Source: Mycoplana rhizolycopersici (GTDB lineage: Bacteria; Pseudomonadota; Alphaproteobacteria; Rhizobiales; Rhizobiaceae). Taken from it: a DNA stretch of 64,000 nt. The stretch lies in NCBI RefSeq assembly GCF_013378445.1, contig NZ_JABXYK010000005.1, positions 248,001 to 312,000 of the forward strand, given 5' to 3'. The translations under genes were made by a program, and so were the position numbers. Every line of letters starts with the position of its first letter. Position 1 is the first letter of the stretch. The notes under the pieces were generated by a model that was not told where the DNA came from, did no database searches, and saw only the letters and a list, made by a program, of their open reading frames with translations. Below are positions 18,623 to 28,517 of the stretch, piece after piece.

Positions 18623-19837
18623 ATGGGACGTGTTCGCCACCTGCTGCTGCTTCTGACCTGCCTGGCCATGGCCGTGCCGCCGGCGGCCGTCTATTCGGAT
18701 GCGGTGGCGCAGGAACGCGTTCAGCGGCGCTCCGTCCTCGACTTCCTTTTCGGCGGCTTTCGCCGCAGGCCGCTGGCAAAGCAGCAGCCGCAATTGCAGC
18801 AGCGTCCGCAGCCCAGGCGTTCCCAGGCCAGAAACGAAAAGCCGAAACCAAAGGCGAAGGCGCCCCAGGTGGCAGCATCCGTAGCCCCTCTTGCCGTGGA
18901 AAAGCTCGCCGACGCCCGCAAGGTTCTCGTCGTCGGCGATTTCGTCGCCAGCGGCATCGGTGACGGCCTGACCGAGGCTTTCGCACAGATGCCGGGCGTG
19001 ACGATCGACGCACGCGCCAACGGTTCGTCCGGCCTCGTCCGGCAGGACTACTTCAACTGGGAGCAGGAACTGCCGGCGATGATCGACGAGGTCAAGCCGG
19101 CCGTTGTCGTCTTCAGCGTCGGGGCGAACGACCGCCAGATGATGACCATCGGCGGCGTGAAGGAAAAATTCCGCAGCGACGCCTGGACAACGGAATACGA
19201 CAAGCGCGTCTCGAAGCTTGCAGCCGACGTGCGCGCGAAGAACGTGCCGCTTCTGTGGGTCGGCATGCCAGCCTTCCAGACGGCCTCGATGACGGCCGAC
19301 ATGTCCGCCTTCAACACGGTCTATCGCGCCTCCGTGGAAAAGGTCGGCGGCACGTTTGTCGATATCTGGGACGGCTTCGTCGACGAGGACGGCAAATACG
19401 TCGTGACCGGCTCCGACATCAACGGCCAGCAGGTTCGCCTGCGCGGTTCCGACGGCGTCTCGATGACCAAGGCCGGCAAGCGCAAGCTCGCCTTCTATGT
19501 CGAAAAGGACATCCGCCGGATCCTCGGCGACGCAATGACGATCGACGGACAGCCGCAGGGCGGCGAAGCGGTCTCCGACCAGCTGGTGAGCGCCCCTGCA
19601 GACCCGGCCGACATCCTGAAGACCCAGCCGATCAGCCTTACCGACCCCACGCTCGACGGCGGCCTCGTCCTGCTCGGCGGTGCGGCTCCCGACAAGGCAA
19701 GCGGCCGCAGCCCCCGCGACCGCATGGTGGAAAAGGGCGAATTCGCCGAGGCACCGGCCGGCCGGGTGGACGATTTCAGGATGAACAAGCTGCGCCCGGC
19801 GATCGCGCCGCCGCTGGCTTCCGCCAAACAGGACTGA
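18623..19837 (+). CDS. DUF459 SGNH-hydrolase-like secreted protein
   Basis: A 404-residue exported protein. Its signal peptide (MGRVRHLLLLLTCLAMAVPPAAVYSDAVAQ) is followed by a basic, Gln/Pro/Lys-rich linker and a DUF459/SGNH-like domain. SGNH-type blocks are VVGDFVASGIGDGL, ARANGSSGLVRQDYFNW, VVFSVGANDRQMM and the later LRGSDGVSMTKAGKRKLAFY with the terminal catalytic-type residues. The usual GDS serine is replaced by VGDFVAS, so the nucleophile should be checked. The ATG at 18623 has GAGGAG upstream and begins the signal peptide; an in-frame ATG at 18575 would add 16 residues. Many SGNH relatives de-esterify envelope glycans; the substrate here is unknown. Confidence 0.8.
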   Translation: MGRVRHLLLLLTCLAMAVPPAAVYSDAVAQERVQRRSVLDFLFGGFRRRPLAKQQPQLQQRPQPRRSQARNEKPKPKAKAPQVAASVAPLAVEKLADARKVLVVGDFVASGIGDGLTEAFAQMPGVTIDARANGSSGLVRQDYFNWEQELPAMIDEVKPAVVVFSVGANDRQMMTIGGVKEKFRSDAWTTEYDKRVSKLAADVRAKNVPLLWVGMPAFQTASMTADMSAFNTVYRASVEKVGGTFVDIWDGFVDEDGKYVVTGSDINGQQVRLRGSDGVSMTKAGKRKLAFYVEKDIRRILGDAMTIDGQPQGGEAVSDQLVSAPADPADILKTQPISLTDPTLDGGLVLLGGAAPDKASGRSPRDRMVEKGEFAEAPAGRVDDFRMNKLRPAIAPPLASAKQD

Positions 19838-19840
19838 CAC

Positions 19841-20242
19841 ATGGCAGATGACAATGCGGCCTCCGGCCGCTCGACATTCCTCGCCGTCGAACCGCAACTC
19901 TATGTCAGCGACATCGAGGCGGCCTGCGACTACTATAGCGAAAGGCTCGGCTTCACCGTCGCCTTCGTCTATGGCGACCCGCCCTACTATGCCCAGGTCT
20001 ACCGCGACGGGGTGCAGCTGAACCTGCGCCATGTGGATCGAATGCCGTTTGATTCCGAATTCCGCGCCCGCGAGGAAGATGCGCTGAGCGCCACGATCGT
20101 CGTGGAGGACGCACAGCTGCTGGCCGCGGAGTTCGAAGCCTCCGGCGCCCTGTTCCACCAGCCATTGCGCACCGAGGAATGGGGCACGAAGACGATCATC
20201 ATCGCCGATCCGGATGGCAATCTGGTTGCGTTTGCCAGCTGA
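19841..20242 (+). CDS. VOC family (glyoxalase/bleomycin resistance-like) protein
   Basis: A 133-residue single vicinal-oxygen-chelate domain: VEPQLYVSDIEAACDYYSERLGFTVAFVYGDPPYYAQVYRDGVQLNLRH, then the second beta-alpha-beta-beta-beta half ending TIIIADPDGNLVAF. The terminal DPDGN motif and histidine in LNLRH fit metal-binding members. It starts 3 nt after the DUF459 stop, so the two are likely cotranscribed. The substrate is unknown; the family covers glyoxalases, dioxygenases and drug-binding proteins. Confidence 0.88.
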   Translation: MADDNAASGRSTFLAVEPQLYVSDIEAACDYYSERLGFTVAFVYGDPPYYAQVYRDGVQLNLRHVDRMPFDSEFRAREEDALSATIVVEDAQLLAAEFEASGALFHQPLRTEEWGTKTIIIADPDGNLVAFAS

Positions 20243-20250
20243 AAGCAGCC

Positions 20251-20394
<144 letters not shown>

Positions 20395-20491
20395 AATGGA
20401 GAGGGCGACCCGGGAGAGGCAGTGCCGTGGAGGCCAAGTGGTCAGATCCAGCGACAAGCCCGAGGATGAGGGGTGACAAGTTGACCGCCAC

Positions 20492-20528
20492 AAAAACATG
20501 ACCCCGCAGGCCGGGGCACTGCGGGGTC
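20492..20528 (-). terminator. Terminator of the gltB-gltD operon
   Basis: On the minus strand GACCCCGCAG (20528-20519) pairs perfectly with CTGCGGGGTC (20509-20500) over a 9-nt loop, followed by ATGTTTTTG. It lies about 30 nt after the gltD stop. Confidence 0.9.
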
Positions 20529-20559
20529 TAATCTTTCGAGGGCTGGCCTGTCCGCTCGC

Positions 20560-22017
20560 TCAGCGCGGCAACGTGGTCGAGCCCATCAGCTCTTCGTCGA
20601 TCGCACGCGCTGCCTGGCGGCCTTCGCGGATCGCCCAGACGACCAGCGACTGGCCGCGGCGGATGTCGCCTGCCGTCCACAGCTTGTCGACCGAGGTCTT
20701 GTAGTCACGCTCGCTGGCGACGACATTGGAGGAGCCGCGCTTGTCGGTATGGATCGTCAGCCGGTCGCCAAGGTCCTTCAAGACGCTGTCGGTGAAGGGG
20801 CCGCGGAAGCCGATGGCGATGAAGGCGAGGTCAGCCTTGATGATGAACTCCGTGCCGGCGATCGGCTTGCGGCGATCGTCCACCTGGCAGCACTTCACGC
20901 CCGTCAGAACCCCGTCCTCGTCGCTGACGAATTCGAGCGTGCCGACCTGGAATTCGCGCACGGCGCCTTCGGCCTGCGAGGACGAAGTCCGCATCTTCGT
21001 CGCCCAGAACGGCCAGACGGCGAGCTTGTCTTCCTTTTCCGGCGGCTGCGGGCGAATGTCGAGCTGGGTGACCTTCACGGCCCCCTGGCGGAAGGCGGTG
21101 CCGACGCAGTCCGACGCCGTGTCGCCGCCACCGACGACGACGACATGCTTGCCACCGGCAAGGATCGGGTCTGACGGCCAGCCGACGCTATCGACGTTCT
21201 CGCGGCCGACGCGGCGGTTCTGCTGGACGAGGTAGGGCATCGCATCGTGCACGCCGGCGAATTCCACGCCCGGAATCCCCGCGTCGCGCGGCGTCTCCGA
21301 ACCGCCGCAATAAAGTACGGCGTCGAACTCGCTCAGAAGTTCGTCCATCTTCTTGTCCACGCCGACATTGACGCCGCAATGGAAGGTGACGCCTTCGCCG
21401 CGCATCTGCTCGACGCGGCGGTCGATGAAGTTCTTCTCCATCTTGAAGTCGGGAATGCCATAGCGCAGCAGGCCGCCGGGCTTGGATTCACGTTCGAACA
21501 CGTGCACCTCGTGGCCGGCACGCGCCAGCTGCTGTGCGGCCGCCATGCCGGCAGGCCCCGAGCCGATGACGGCAACCTTCTTGCCGGTCTTCACCGTCGC
21601 CGGCTGCGGCACGATGTAGCCCATCTCGTAGGCCTTGTCGGCGATCGCCTGCTCGACGGTCTTGATGGCGACCGGCATGTCCTCCAGGTTCAGCGTGCAG
21701 GCCTCCTCGCAAGGCGCAGGGCAGACGCGGCCGGTAAACTCCGGGAAGTTGTTGGTCGAATGCAGGTTGCGGATCGCCAGTTCCCAGTTGCCGTTGTAGA
21801 CGAGGTCGTTCCAGTCCGGGATCTGGTTGTGCACCGGACATCCCGTCGGGCCATGGCAGTAGGGAATGCCGCAATCCATGCAGCGCGCCGCCTGCTTCTG
21901 GACTTCCTGGTCCGACATGGGGATCGTGAATTCGCGGAAGTGGCGAATGCGATCCGACGCCGGCTGGTACTTTGCGACCTGCCGATCGATTTCCATAAAC
22001 CCTGTAACCTTACCCAC
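20560..22017 (-). CDS. gltD: Glutamate synthase (NADPH) small subunit
   Basis: The 485-residue beta subunit that passes electrons from NADPH through FAD and Fe-S centres to GltB for glutamate formation. Two N-terminal cysteine clusters (CMDCGIPYCHGPTGCP and CPAPCEEACTLN) bind [4Fe-4S]. The FAD motif is VIGSGPAGMAAAQQLARAGHEVHVFE, and the NADPH motif is VVVVGGGDTASDCVGTA. The start is a GTG (minus-strand 22017) giving MGKVTGFMEIDRQVAKYQP, the usual family N-terminus, with GAGGA 8 nt upstream. It is separated from gltB by a 56-codon gene in the same transcript. Confidence 0.95.
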   Translation of the reverse strand: MGKVTGFMEIDRQVAKYQPASDRIRHFREFTIPMSDQEVQKQAARCMDCGIPYCHGPTGCPVHNQIPDWNDLVYNGNWELAIRNLHSTNNFPEFTGRVCPAPCEEACTLNLEDMPVAIKTVEQAIADKAYEMGYIVPQPATVKTGKKVAVIGSGPAGMAAAQQLARAGHEVHVFERESKPGGLLRYGIPDFKMEKNFIDRRVEQMRGEGVTFHCGVNVGVDKKMDELLSEFDAVLYCGGSETPRDAGIPGVEFAGVHDAMPYLVQQNRRVGRENVDSVGWPSDPILAGGKHVVVVGGGDTASDCVGTAFRQGAVKVTQLDIRPQPPEKEDKLAVWPFWATKMRTSSSQAEGAVREFQVGTLEFVSDEDGVLTGVKCCQVDDRRKPIAGTEFIIKADLAFIAIGFRGPFTDSVLKDLGDRLTIHTDKRGSSNVVASERDYKTSVDKLWTAGDIRRGQSLVVWAIREGRQAARAIDEELMGSTTLPR

Positions 22018-22033
22018 GAGCTTAATCCTCACT

Positions 22034-22204
22034 TCATAGCGGGGGGACCGAGGGTCCCCAGTACCAGTAGGCAAATCCGATTGCCGTGCCCAGTACGATG
22101 AATTCCAAACCGATTTCGCCGTTCACCCAGAGGACGGCCGCCGGGACGGCGGCCGCGATGCCGACTGAAACCACCCGATGAATGATGGCCGCCCGGCCAT
22201 TCAT
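22034..22204 (-). CDS. 56-residue predicted two-helix membrane protein between gltB and gltD
   Basis: A short gene read on the minus strand from the ATG at 22204-22202 to a TGA at 22036-22034. The protein begins [15 protein letters not shown] and ends in [13 protein letters not shown]. Residues 11-27 and 31-48 are hydrophobic ([35 protein letters not shown]), predicting a hairpin inner membrane protein. Its start overlaps the gltB stop as ATGA, and its stop is 16 nt before the gltD GTG, so it is embedded in the operon and probably translationally coupled. I believe S. meliloti also has a small gene at this place but cannot confirm it. Function unknown; it might tether or regulate glutamate synthase. 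Confidence 0.75.
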   Translation of the reverse strand: MNGRAAIIHRVVSVGIAAAVPAAVLWVNGEIGLEFIVLGTAIGFAYWYWGPSVPPL

Positions 22205-25200
22205 TCCGCCGCTTCGGCCAAGTTCATGCGCTCCATCTCTTCGAGCGCGCGCCGATATTCGACCGGCATGACCTTGCGGAACTTCGGACGGTAATCCGCC
22301 CAGTTGTCCAGGATGTCCTTGGCGCGTTTCGAGCCGGTGTAGTGCAGGTGGTTCGAAATGAGCTGGTACAGCCGCTCCTCGTCGTGCCGCGTCATGTCGC
22401 CGGAGACGTCGACGCGCCCCTTGTGCATCAGATCCCCGCCGTGATGGTGCAGCTTCTCCAGCATGTCATCCTCTTCGGGGACAGGCTGCAGCTCGACCAT
22501 CGCCATGTTGCAGCGGCGGGCGAAATCGCCTTCCTCGTCCAGCACATAAGCGACGCCGCCCGACATGCCGGCCGCAAAGTTGCGGCCCGTCTGGCCGATG
22601 ACGACGACGACACCGCCGGTCATGTATTCGCAGCCGTGGTCGCCCACGCCCTCGACGACCGCCACGGCACCGGAGTTGCGCACGGCGAAGCGCTCGCCGG
22701 CCACACCGTTGAAGTAGCATTCACCCGAGATCGCGCCGTAGAGCACGGTGTTGCCGACGATGATGGACTCTGCCGCAACCGTCTTGGAGGTTTCCGGCGG
22801 ACGGACGACGATCCGGCCGCCCGACAGGCCCTTGGCGACATAGTCGTTGCCAGCGCCCACGAGGTCGAAGGTGATGCCGCGCGCCAGGAAGGCTGCGAAC
22901 GACTGTCCGGCCGTGCCGTTGAGGCGAACCGTGATCGTGTCGTCCTTCAGGCCCTTGTGGCCGTAGCGCTTGGCGACCTCGCCGGACAGCATCGCGCCAA
23001 CCGAACGGTCGACGTTCTTGATGTCCACCTCGAAGGCGGTCGGCGTCTTGCTTTCGAGCGCCGGCATAGCCTTTTCGATCAGCGTGCGGTCGAGAATGTC
23101 GTGGATCGGATGGTTCTGACGTTCCGTCCAGTAGGTCGCTTCCTTCGGCGCATCGACCTTGTGGAAGATGCGGCTGAAGTCGAGACCCTGCGACTTCCAG
23201 TGGGTGATCAGCCGTTCCTTCTCCAGAAGTTCGGACTGGCCGATGATCTCGTCGAGCTTGCGCACTCCGAGCGAGGCGAGGATCTCGCGCACTTCCTCGG
23301 CGACGAAGAAGAAGTAGTTGACCACGTGCTCCGGCGTGCCCTTGAAGCGCTTGCGCAGCACCGGATCCTGCGTGGCGACGCCGACGGGACAGGTATTCAG
23401 GTGGCACTTGCGCATCATGATGCAGCCGGCCGCGATCAGCGGTGCAGTCGCAAAGCCGAATTCGTCGGCCCCGAGCAGCGCGCCGATAATCACGTCGCGG
23501 CCGGTCTTCAGGCCGCCGTCGACCTGCAGGGCAACGCGCGAACGCAGGCCGTTCAGCACCAGCGTCTGATGGGTCTCGGCAAGGCCGATCTCCCAGGGCG
23601 ACCCCGCATGCTTCAGCGAGGTCAGCGGCGAGGCGCCGGTGCCGCCGTCGAAGCCGGATACGGTGATGTGGTCGGCGCGCGCCTTGGCGACGCCTGCGGC
23701 GACCGTGCCGACGCCCACTTCCGAAACGAGCTTGACCGAGACGTCGGCTTGCGGGTTGACGTTCTTCAGATCGTAGATCAGCTGCGCCAGGTCTTCGATC
23801 GAATAGATGTCATGGTGTGGCGGCGGCGAAATCAGGCCGACGCCGGGCGTCGAGTGGCGGGTCTTGGCGATCGTCGCATCGACCTTGTGGCCGGGCAACT
23901 GGCCGCCCTCGCCGGGCTTGGCACCCTGCGCCACCTTGATCTGCAGCATGTCGGCATTGACCAGGTATTCGGTGGTGACGCCGAAGCGGCCGGAAGCGAC
24001 CTGCTTGATCGCCGAGCGCTCCGGGTTCATCGAACCGTCGGCAAGCGGGGTGTAACGGTCGGCTTCCTCGCCGCCCTCGCCGGTGTTCGACTTGCCGCCG
24101 ATCCGGTTCATGGCAATCGCAAGCGTGGTGTGCGCCTCTCTCGAGATCGAGCCGAAGGACATGGCACCCGTCGAGAAGCGCTTGACGATATCGGCTGCGG
24201 ATTCGACTTCCTCGACCGGGATCGGCTTGCGGCCCCAGGCGGCCGCATCCTTGAGCGAGAACAGGCCGCGGATGGTGTTCATGCGCAGGGCCGAGGCGTT
24301 CACCATTTCGGCGAATTCCCTGTAGCGATCCTGTGCGTTGCCGCGCACGGCGTGCTGCAGCGAGGCGACGACGTCGGGCGTCCAGGCGTGATCCTCGCCG
24401 CGCATGCGGAAGGCATATTCGCCGCCGATCTCGAGCGTGTTGGCAAGGATCGGATCGCGACCGAAGGCGGCCTTGTGGCGGGCGACCGTTTCCTTGGCGA
24501 TCTCTTCAAGGCCGATGCCTTCGATGGTCGTGGCTGTCCCGAAGAAGTACTTGTCGACCAGCTCCGACGACAGGCCGATCGCGTCGAAGATCTGCGCGCC
24601 GCAATAGGACTGGTAGGTCGAGATGCCCATCTTGGACATGACCTTCAGGATGCCCTTTCCGACCGCCTTGATATAACGGTAGACGACTTCGCTCTCGTCG
24701 ACCTCCTTCGGGAACTCGCCCTTCTTGTGCATGTCGGTGAGCGTGTCGAAGGCAAGGTAAGGGTTGATCGCTTCCGCGCCATAGCCGGCTAGCAGGCAGA
24801 AATGGTGCACTTCGCGCGGCTCGCCCGTTTCCACCACGAGGCCGACGGAGGTGCGAAGCCCCTTGCGGATCAGGTGATGGTGGACGGCAGCCGTTGCCAG
24901 CAGCGCCGGGATCGCGACGCGGTCCGGCCCGATCTGGCGGTCGGAGAGCACGATGATGTTGTAGCCGCCCTTGACCGCAGCCTCCGCCCGTTCGCACAGC
25001 CGGTCGAGCATCTCCGGCATGGCTTCGGCGCCGCGCGAAATGTCATAGGTGAAGTCAAGCGTCTTGGTGTCGAAACGGTCCTCGGTGTGTCCGATGGAGC
25101 GGATCTTTTCCAGGTCGCCGTTGGTCAGGATCGGCTGGCGCACTTCCATGCGCTTGGCATGCGCAGCACCCTCGTGGTCGAGAATGTTCGGCCGCGGTCC

Positions 25201-26922
25201 GATGAAGGAGACGAGGCTCATCACCAGCTCTTCGCGGATCGGGTCGATCGGCGGGTTGGTGACCTGCGCGAAGTTCTGCTTGAAATAGGTGTAGAGCAGC
25301 TTCGTCTTGTCCGACATCGCCGAGATCGGCGTATCGGTGCCCATCGAGCCGATCGCCTCCTGCCCGGTCGTCGCCATCGGCGACATCAGGAGCTTGGTAT
25401 CCTCAAGCGTGTAGCCGAAGGCCTGCTGGCGGTCGAGCAGCGACACGTCGCGGCGCAGCGCCCGCGGTTCGACCGGCCGCAGGTCCTCGAGAATGAGCTG
25501 GGTGTTGTCCAGCCATTCGCGGTAGGGATGCTTGGCGGCCAGCTCGTGCTTCACTTCCTCATCGGAAATGATGCGGCCCTTCTCCATGTCGATCAGAAGC
25601 ATCTTGCCCGGCTGCAGGCGCCACTTGCGGACGATGTTCTCTTCCTTGACCGGCAGCGTGCCGGCTTCGGAGGCAAGAATGACGCGGTCATCGTCGGTAA
25701 CGATGTAGCGGGCCGGACGCAGGCCGTTGCGGTCGAGCGTCGCGCCGATCTGCTTGCCATCGGTAAACGCCACGGCGGCAGGGCCGTCCCACGGCTCCAT
25801 CAGCGCGGCATGGTACTCGTAGAAAGCCTTGCGCTCGGAAGACATCAGCTGGTTGCCAGCCCAGGCTTCCGGGATCAGCATCATCACCGCATGCGCCATG
25901 GAATAGCCGCCGCGGATCAGGAACTCGAGCGCGTTATCGAAACAGGCCGTGTCCGATTGCCCCTCGTAGGAGATCGGCCAGAGCTTGGTGATGTCGTCGC
26001 CGAACAGGGGCGAGGAAACCGAAGCCTGGCGGGCAGCCATCCAGTTTACGTTACCGCGCAGGGTGTTGATCTCGCCGTTGTGGGCGACCATGCGGTAGGG
26101 ATGGGCCAGCTTCCACGACGGGAAGGTGTTGGTCGAGAAGCGCTGGTGCACCAGTGCGACGGCGCTTTCGAAGCGCGGGTCGGCGAGGTCCTTGTAGTAG
26201 GCGCCGACCTGATAAGCCAGGAACATGCCCTTGTAGACGATCGTCGAAGACGACAGCGATACCGGATAGAAGCCGCTCTCCTCGCCTTCGTACTCGTCAT
26301 AGATGCGGTTGGAGATCACCTTGCGCAGCGTGAAGAGGCGGCGCTCGAATTCGGCCGTCGTCGCAGCCTCGCGCCCGGCACCGACGAAGATCTGCACATG
26401 GCGCGGCTCGGTCGCGGCAATGTCGGGCGCCTTGGACAAGGATGAGTTGTCGACCGGCACGTCGCGGTAGCCGAGCAGGACCTGGCCTTCTTCAGCGACG
26501 ACATCGGCGATCACCTTCTTGAAATGGGCGATCAGCGTCTCGTCCTGCGGCATGAAGATGTGCCCGACCGCGTATTCGCCGGCCTTCGGCAGGGTGATCC
26601 CCTGCTTGGCCATTTCCTCACGGAAGAAGCGATCCGGAATCTGGACGAGAATGCCGGCCCCGTCGCCCATCAACGGATCGGCGCCGACCGCACCGCGGTG
26701 GGTGAGGTTTTCGAGCATGAAGAGGCCGTCGCGGACGATCTGGTGCGACTTCTGTCCCTTGAGGTGGGCGACGAAGCCCACGCCACAGGCGTCATGCTCG
26801 TTGCGCGGATCATAGAGACCCTGCCTTTTGGGAAGACCGGCTCGTCGCGCCGTCGCTTTGGCGTCCGTCGCAGCCTTTTGCGCGCGGTCAGGACCAAAAC
26901 TCTTCGATGCGAAATCCGACAT
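22201..26922 (-). CDS. gltB: Glutamate synthase (NADPH) large subunit
   Basis: The 1573-residue alpha subunit that takes the amide from glutamine and makes glutamate from 2-oxoglutarate. A 45-residue propeptide precedes the N-terminal nucleophile C46 ([10 protein letters not shown]) of the class II amidotransferase domain. The central and FMN-binding synthase domains follow, with the [3Fe-4S] cysteines in [19 protein letters not shown], then the C-terminal GXGXG beta-helix domain. The ATG at 26922 was chosen because AGGAGGG lies 5 nt upstream, giving [12 protein letters not shown]; a longer open frame reaching 26994 lacks such a site. The full length and motifs are intact. It is first in gltB-orf56-gltD and divergent from ltaE. 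Confidence 0.97.
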   Translation of the reverse strand: MSDFASKSFGPDRAQKAATDAKATARRAGLPKRQGLYDPRNEHDACGVGFVAHLKGQKSHQIVRDGLFMLENLTHRGAVGADPLMGDGAGILVQIPDRFFREEMAKQGITLPKAGEYAVGHIFMPQDETLIAHFKKVIADVVAEEGQVLLGYRDVPVDNSSLSKAPDIAATEPRHVQIFVGAGREAATTAEFERRLFTLRKVISNRIYDEYEGEESGFYPVSLSSSTIVYKGMFLAYQVGAYYKDLADPRFESAVALVHQRFSTNTFPSWKLAHPYRMVAHNGEINTLRGNVNWMAARQASVSSPLFGDDITKLWPISYEGQSDTACFDNALEFLIRGGYSMAHAVMMLIPEAWAGNQLMSSERKAFYEYHAALMEPWDGPAAVAFTDGKQIGATLDRNGLRPARYIVTDDDRVILASEAGTLPVKEENIVRKWRLQPGKMLLIDMEKGRIISDEEVKHELAAKHPYREWLDNTQLILEDLRPVEPRALRRDVSLLDRQQAFGYTLEDTKLLMSPMATTGQEAIGSMGTDTPISAMSDKTKLLYTYFKQNFAQVTNPPIDPIREELVMSLVSFIGPRPNILDHEGAAHAKRMEVRQPILTNGDLEKIRSIGHTEDRFDTKTLDFTYDISRGAEAMPEMLDRLCERAEAAVKGGYNIIVLSDRQIGPDRVAIPALLATAAVHHHLIRKGLRTSVGLVVETGEPREVHHFCLLAGYGAEAINPYLAFDTLTDMHKKGEFPKEVDESEVVYRYIKAVGKGILKVMSKMGISTYQSYCGAQIFDAIGLSSELVDKYFFGTATTIEGIGLEEIAKETVARHKAAFGRDPILANTLEIGGEYAFRMRGEDHAWTPDVVASLQHAVRGNAQDRYREFAEMVNASALRMNTIRGLFSLKDAAAWGRKPIPVEEVESAADIVKRFSTGAMSFGSISREAHTTLAIAMNRIGGKSNTGEGGEEADRYTPLADGSMNPERSAIKQVASGRFGVTTEYLVNADMLQIKVAQGAKPGEGGQLPGHKVDATIAKTRHSTPGVGLISPPPHHDIYSIEDLAQLIYDLKNVNPQADVSVKLVSEVGVGTVAAGVAKARADHITVSGFDGGTGASPLTSLKHAGSPWEIGLAETHQTLVLNGLRSRVALQVDGGLKTGRDVIIGALLGADEFGFATAPLIAAGCIMMRKCHLNTCPVGVATQDPVLRKRFKGTPEHVVNYFFFVAEEVREILASLGVRKLDEIIGQSELLEKERLITHWKSQGLDFSRIFHKVDAPKEATYWTERQNHPIHDILDRTLIEKAMPALESKTPTAFEVDIKNVDRSVGAMLSGEVAKRYGHKGLKDDTITVRLNGTAGQSFAAFLARGITFDLVGAGNDYVAKGLSGGRIVVRPPETSKTVAAESIIVGNTVLYGAISGECYFNGVAGERFAVRNSGAVAVVEGVGDHGCEYMTGGVVVVIGQTGRNFAAGMSGGVAYVLDEEGDFARRCNMAMVELQPVPEEDDMLEKLHHHGGDLMHKGRVDVSGDMTRHDEERLYQLISNHLHYTGSKRAKDILDNWADYRPKFRKVMPVEYRRALEEMERMNLAEAAE

Positions 26923-27177
26923 CGTCTTCCCTCCTGTGGCCCGGATACTGCGGGCAGGCTTTTGCCCGCGTGCCGACCGGCTGCTTCCTTGCAATCCGGC
27001 CCCGCGGGCATGTTCGTTGCATGAACCCTATCAGCGGCAAATGACGCCCGGCCGACAAGGCTTCGACATCAGTGACCGCCCCGTCCGACCTGCCGATCGA
27101 AATTCGATCCGCTCCGCAGGCACATCCGCCGGCATCGCACTTAGGCGAAATACCGGCTTTCGTCGGCCCCCTGACCG

Positions 27178-27204
27178 AAATAGGACAGCAAGACTGTCCT
27201 ATTT
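27178..27204. promoter_or_regulatory. Perfect 11-bp inverted repeat, candidate operator
   Basis: AAATAGGACAG and CTGTCCTATTT flank CAAGA. The perfect symmetry and 16-bp centre-to-centre half-site spacing suit a dimeric repressor or activator better than a terminator, since no T run follows on either strand. The regulator is unknown. It lies about 255 nt from each neighbouring start. Confidence 0.6.
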
Positions 27205-27297
27205 CATTGGCTCTATGCCAGAAAGACAGAACTGTCGCAAGGGCGCCAGGACAAATAAATAACATCGCGGGACGAAAGATTGCCAGCCCTTCAAGGC

Positions 27298-27349
27298 TTT
27301 TGTAATTTTCTTACAAAAATGATGATACATGCGTCATTTAATTACAAAA
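27298..27349. promoter_or_regulatory. Cluster of three TTACAAAA half-sites upstream of ltaE
   Basis: TTTTGTAA (27298-27305) and TTACAAAA (27311-27318) form a dyad with a 5-nt spacer. A third half-site, TTACAAAA, is at 27342-27349, exactly 31 bp (about three helical turns) from the second. The face-aligned arrangement about 110 nt before the ltaE start suggests a regulator-binding region. The protein is not identified. Confidence 0.5.
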
Positions 27350-27458
27350 TCTTCAACAGCACCACCGACCCCGCCAAACGGGTTGCACGAGGGGAGCGCT
27401 GGGATATGGTCGCCCGACATCCACAAGAAGCGGAGCCGGCGCAACCGGGATCTTTCAC

Positions 27459-28514
27459 ATGCATTTTGCCTCTGACAACTGGGCCGGAGCCCATCCGAAC
27501 ATCGTGCGCGGCCTTGCCGAAGCTGCCGAGGGACACGCCCCGGCCTATGGCGCAAGCGAACTCGACAAGAAGGTGGAGCACAGCTTCGGCGAAATCTTCG
27601 AACGCGATGTCGCAGTCTTCTTCGTCGGCACCGGCACCGCGGCCAACTCGCTGGCCCTTGCAAGCTACAGCCGCCCCGGCGGCCAGATCTTCTGTCATCC
27701 CGAAGCGCATGTGAACATGGACGAGTGCAATGCCCCCGAATTCTTCTCCGGCGGGGCGAAGCTCGTGCCGGTGGCGGGTTCGCAGGGCAGGATGGCACCC
27801 GACGCCCTGGCGGCAGCCATCGCCCGTTTCCCGCCAGACGTCGTCCATGGCGGCCAGCCCGTCGCGGTCACGATCACCCAGGCGACGGAAGCCGGCACCG
27901 TCTATTCGCTGGACCAGATCGGCGCCATCGGCGAGGTCGCACACAAGGCGGGCCTGCCGCTGCATATGGATGGCGCCCGATTTGCCAATGCGCTCGCAAC
28001 GCTCGGTGCGACGCCGGCCGAAATGACCTGGAAGCGCGGCGTCGACATCCTGTCGTTCGGCGGCACCAAGAACGGCTGCTGGTGCGCCGAGGCGCTGGTG
28101 CTGTTCGATCCTGGCCGCGCCCGCGAGATGCACTACCTGCGCAAGCGTTCCGCGCAACTGTTCTCGAAATCGCGCTTCATCGCCGCCCAGTTCGATGCCT
28201 ATCTGCGCGACGGGCTGTGGCTGGAGCTTGCCCGGCACGCCAACGCCATGGCGTCGAAGCTGGCCGCAGGGCTTGCCTCTACGCGGGGCGCGCGGCTCGC
28301 CTGGCCGACGGGCTCCAACGAAGTCTTCGCGATCCTCAATAACGCAAAGCTTCGGGCGCTGCGGGATCAGGGGGCCATCTTCTACGACTGGCCCGCAACC
28401 GCCGCGATCAGGGACGAACTCGCAGCCGACGAGACGATGATCCGGCTTGTGACGAGTTATGCGACGACCGCTCGAGAGGTGGATGGCTTCCTCTCGATCT
28501 GCACGGCGGAATGA
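27459..28514 (+). CDS. ltaE: Low-specificity L-threonine aldolase
   Basis: A 351-residue PLP enzyme cleaving L-threonine or allo-threonine to glycine and acetaldehyde. The PLP lysine is K204 in SFGGTKNG, the cofactor-binding aspartate lies in HMDGARFANA, and the N-terminal FASDNWAGAHPNI is typical of the family. It is cytoplasmic. Its start lies downstream of an AT-rich region with repeated half-sites. It ends only 3 nt from the stop of the convergent LysR gene. Threonine aldolase versus another beta-hydroxy-amino-acid aldolase cannot be settled by reading. Confidence 0.92.
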   Translation: MHFASDNWAGAHPNIVRGLAEAAEGHAPAYGASELDKKVEHSFGEIFERDVAVFFVGTGTAANSLALASYSRPGGQIFCHPEAHVNMDECNAPEFFSGGAKLVPVAGSQGRMAPDALAAAIARFPPDVVHGGQPVAVTITQATEAGTVYSLDQIGAIGEVAHKAGLPLHMDGARFANALATLGATPAEMTWKRGVDILSFGGTKNGCWCAEALVLFDPGRAREMHYLRKRSAQLFSKSRFIAAQFDAYLRDGLWLELARHANAMASKLAAGLASTRGARLAWPTGSNEVFAILNNAKLRALRDQGAIFYDWPATAAIRDELAADETMIRLVTSYATTAREVDGFLSICTAE

Positions 28515-28517
28515 CGC

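Larger units (their letters stand above)
26923..27458. other. Divergent regulatory region between gltB and ltaE
   Basis: This 536-nt non-coding gap holds the promoters of gltB (minus) and ltaE (plus). Recognisable signals are the gltB Shine-Dalgarno sequence (AGGAGGG, minus strand), a 7-bp dyad around 27095-27109 (GATCGAA-A-TTCGATC), an 11-bp dyad at 27178-27204, and three TTACAAAA half-sites at 27298-27349. The part near ltaE is clearly AT-rich (27241-27350). I saw no convincing sigma-54 -24/-12 promoter and no coding frame. Confidence 0.7.

Noticed and set aside
22342..24792. Open frame of about 816 codons on the plus strand opposite gltB
   Set aside because: Shadow of the gltB coding sequence, rich in Arg, Asp and His, with no recognisable domain.
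26923..27458. Sigma-54 promoter upstream of gltB
   Set aside because: Candidates such as TGGCGCCCTTGC have the GG and GC elements too close together. No TGGCAC-N5-TTGC-like site was found.
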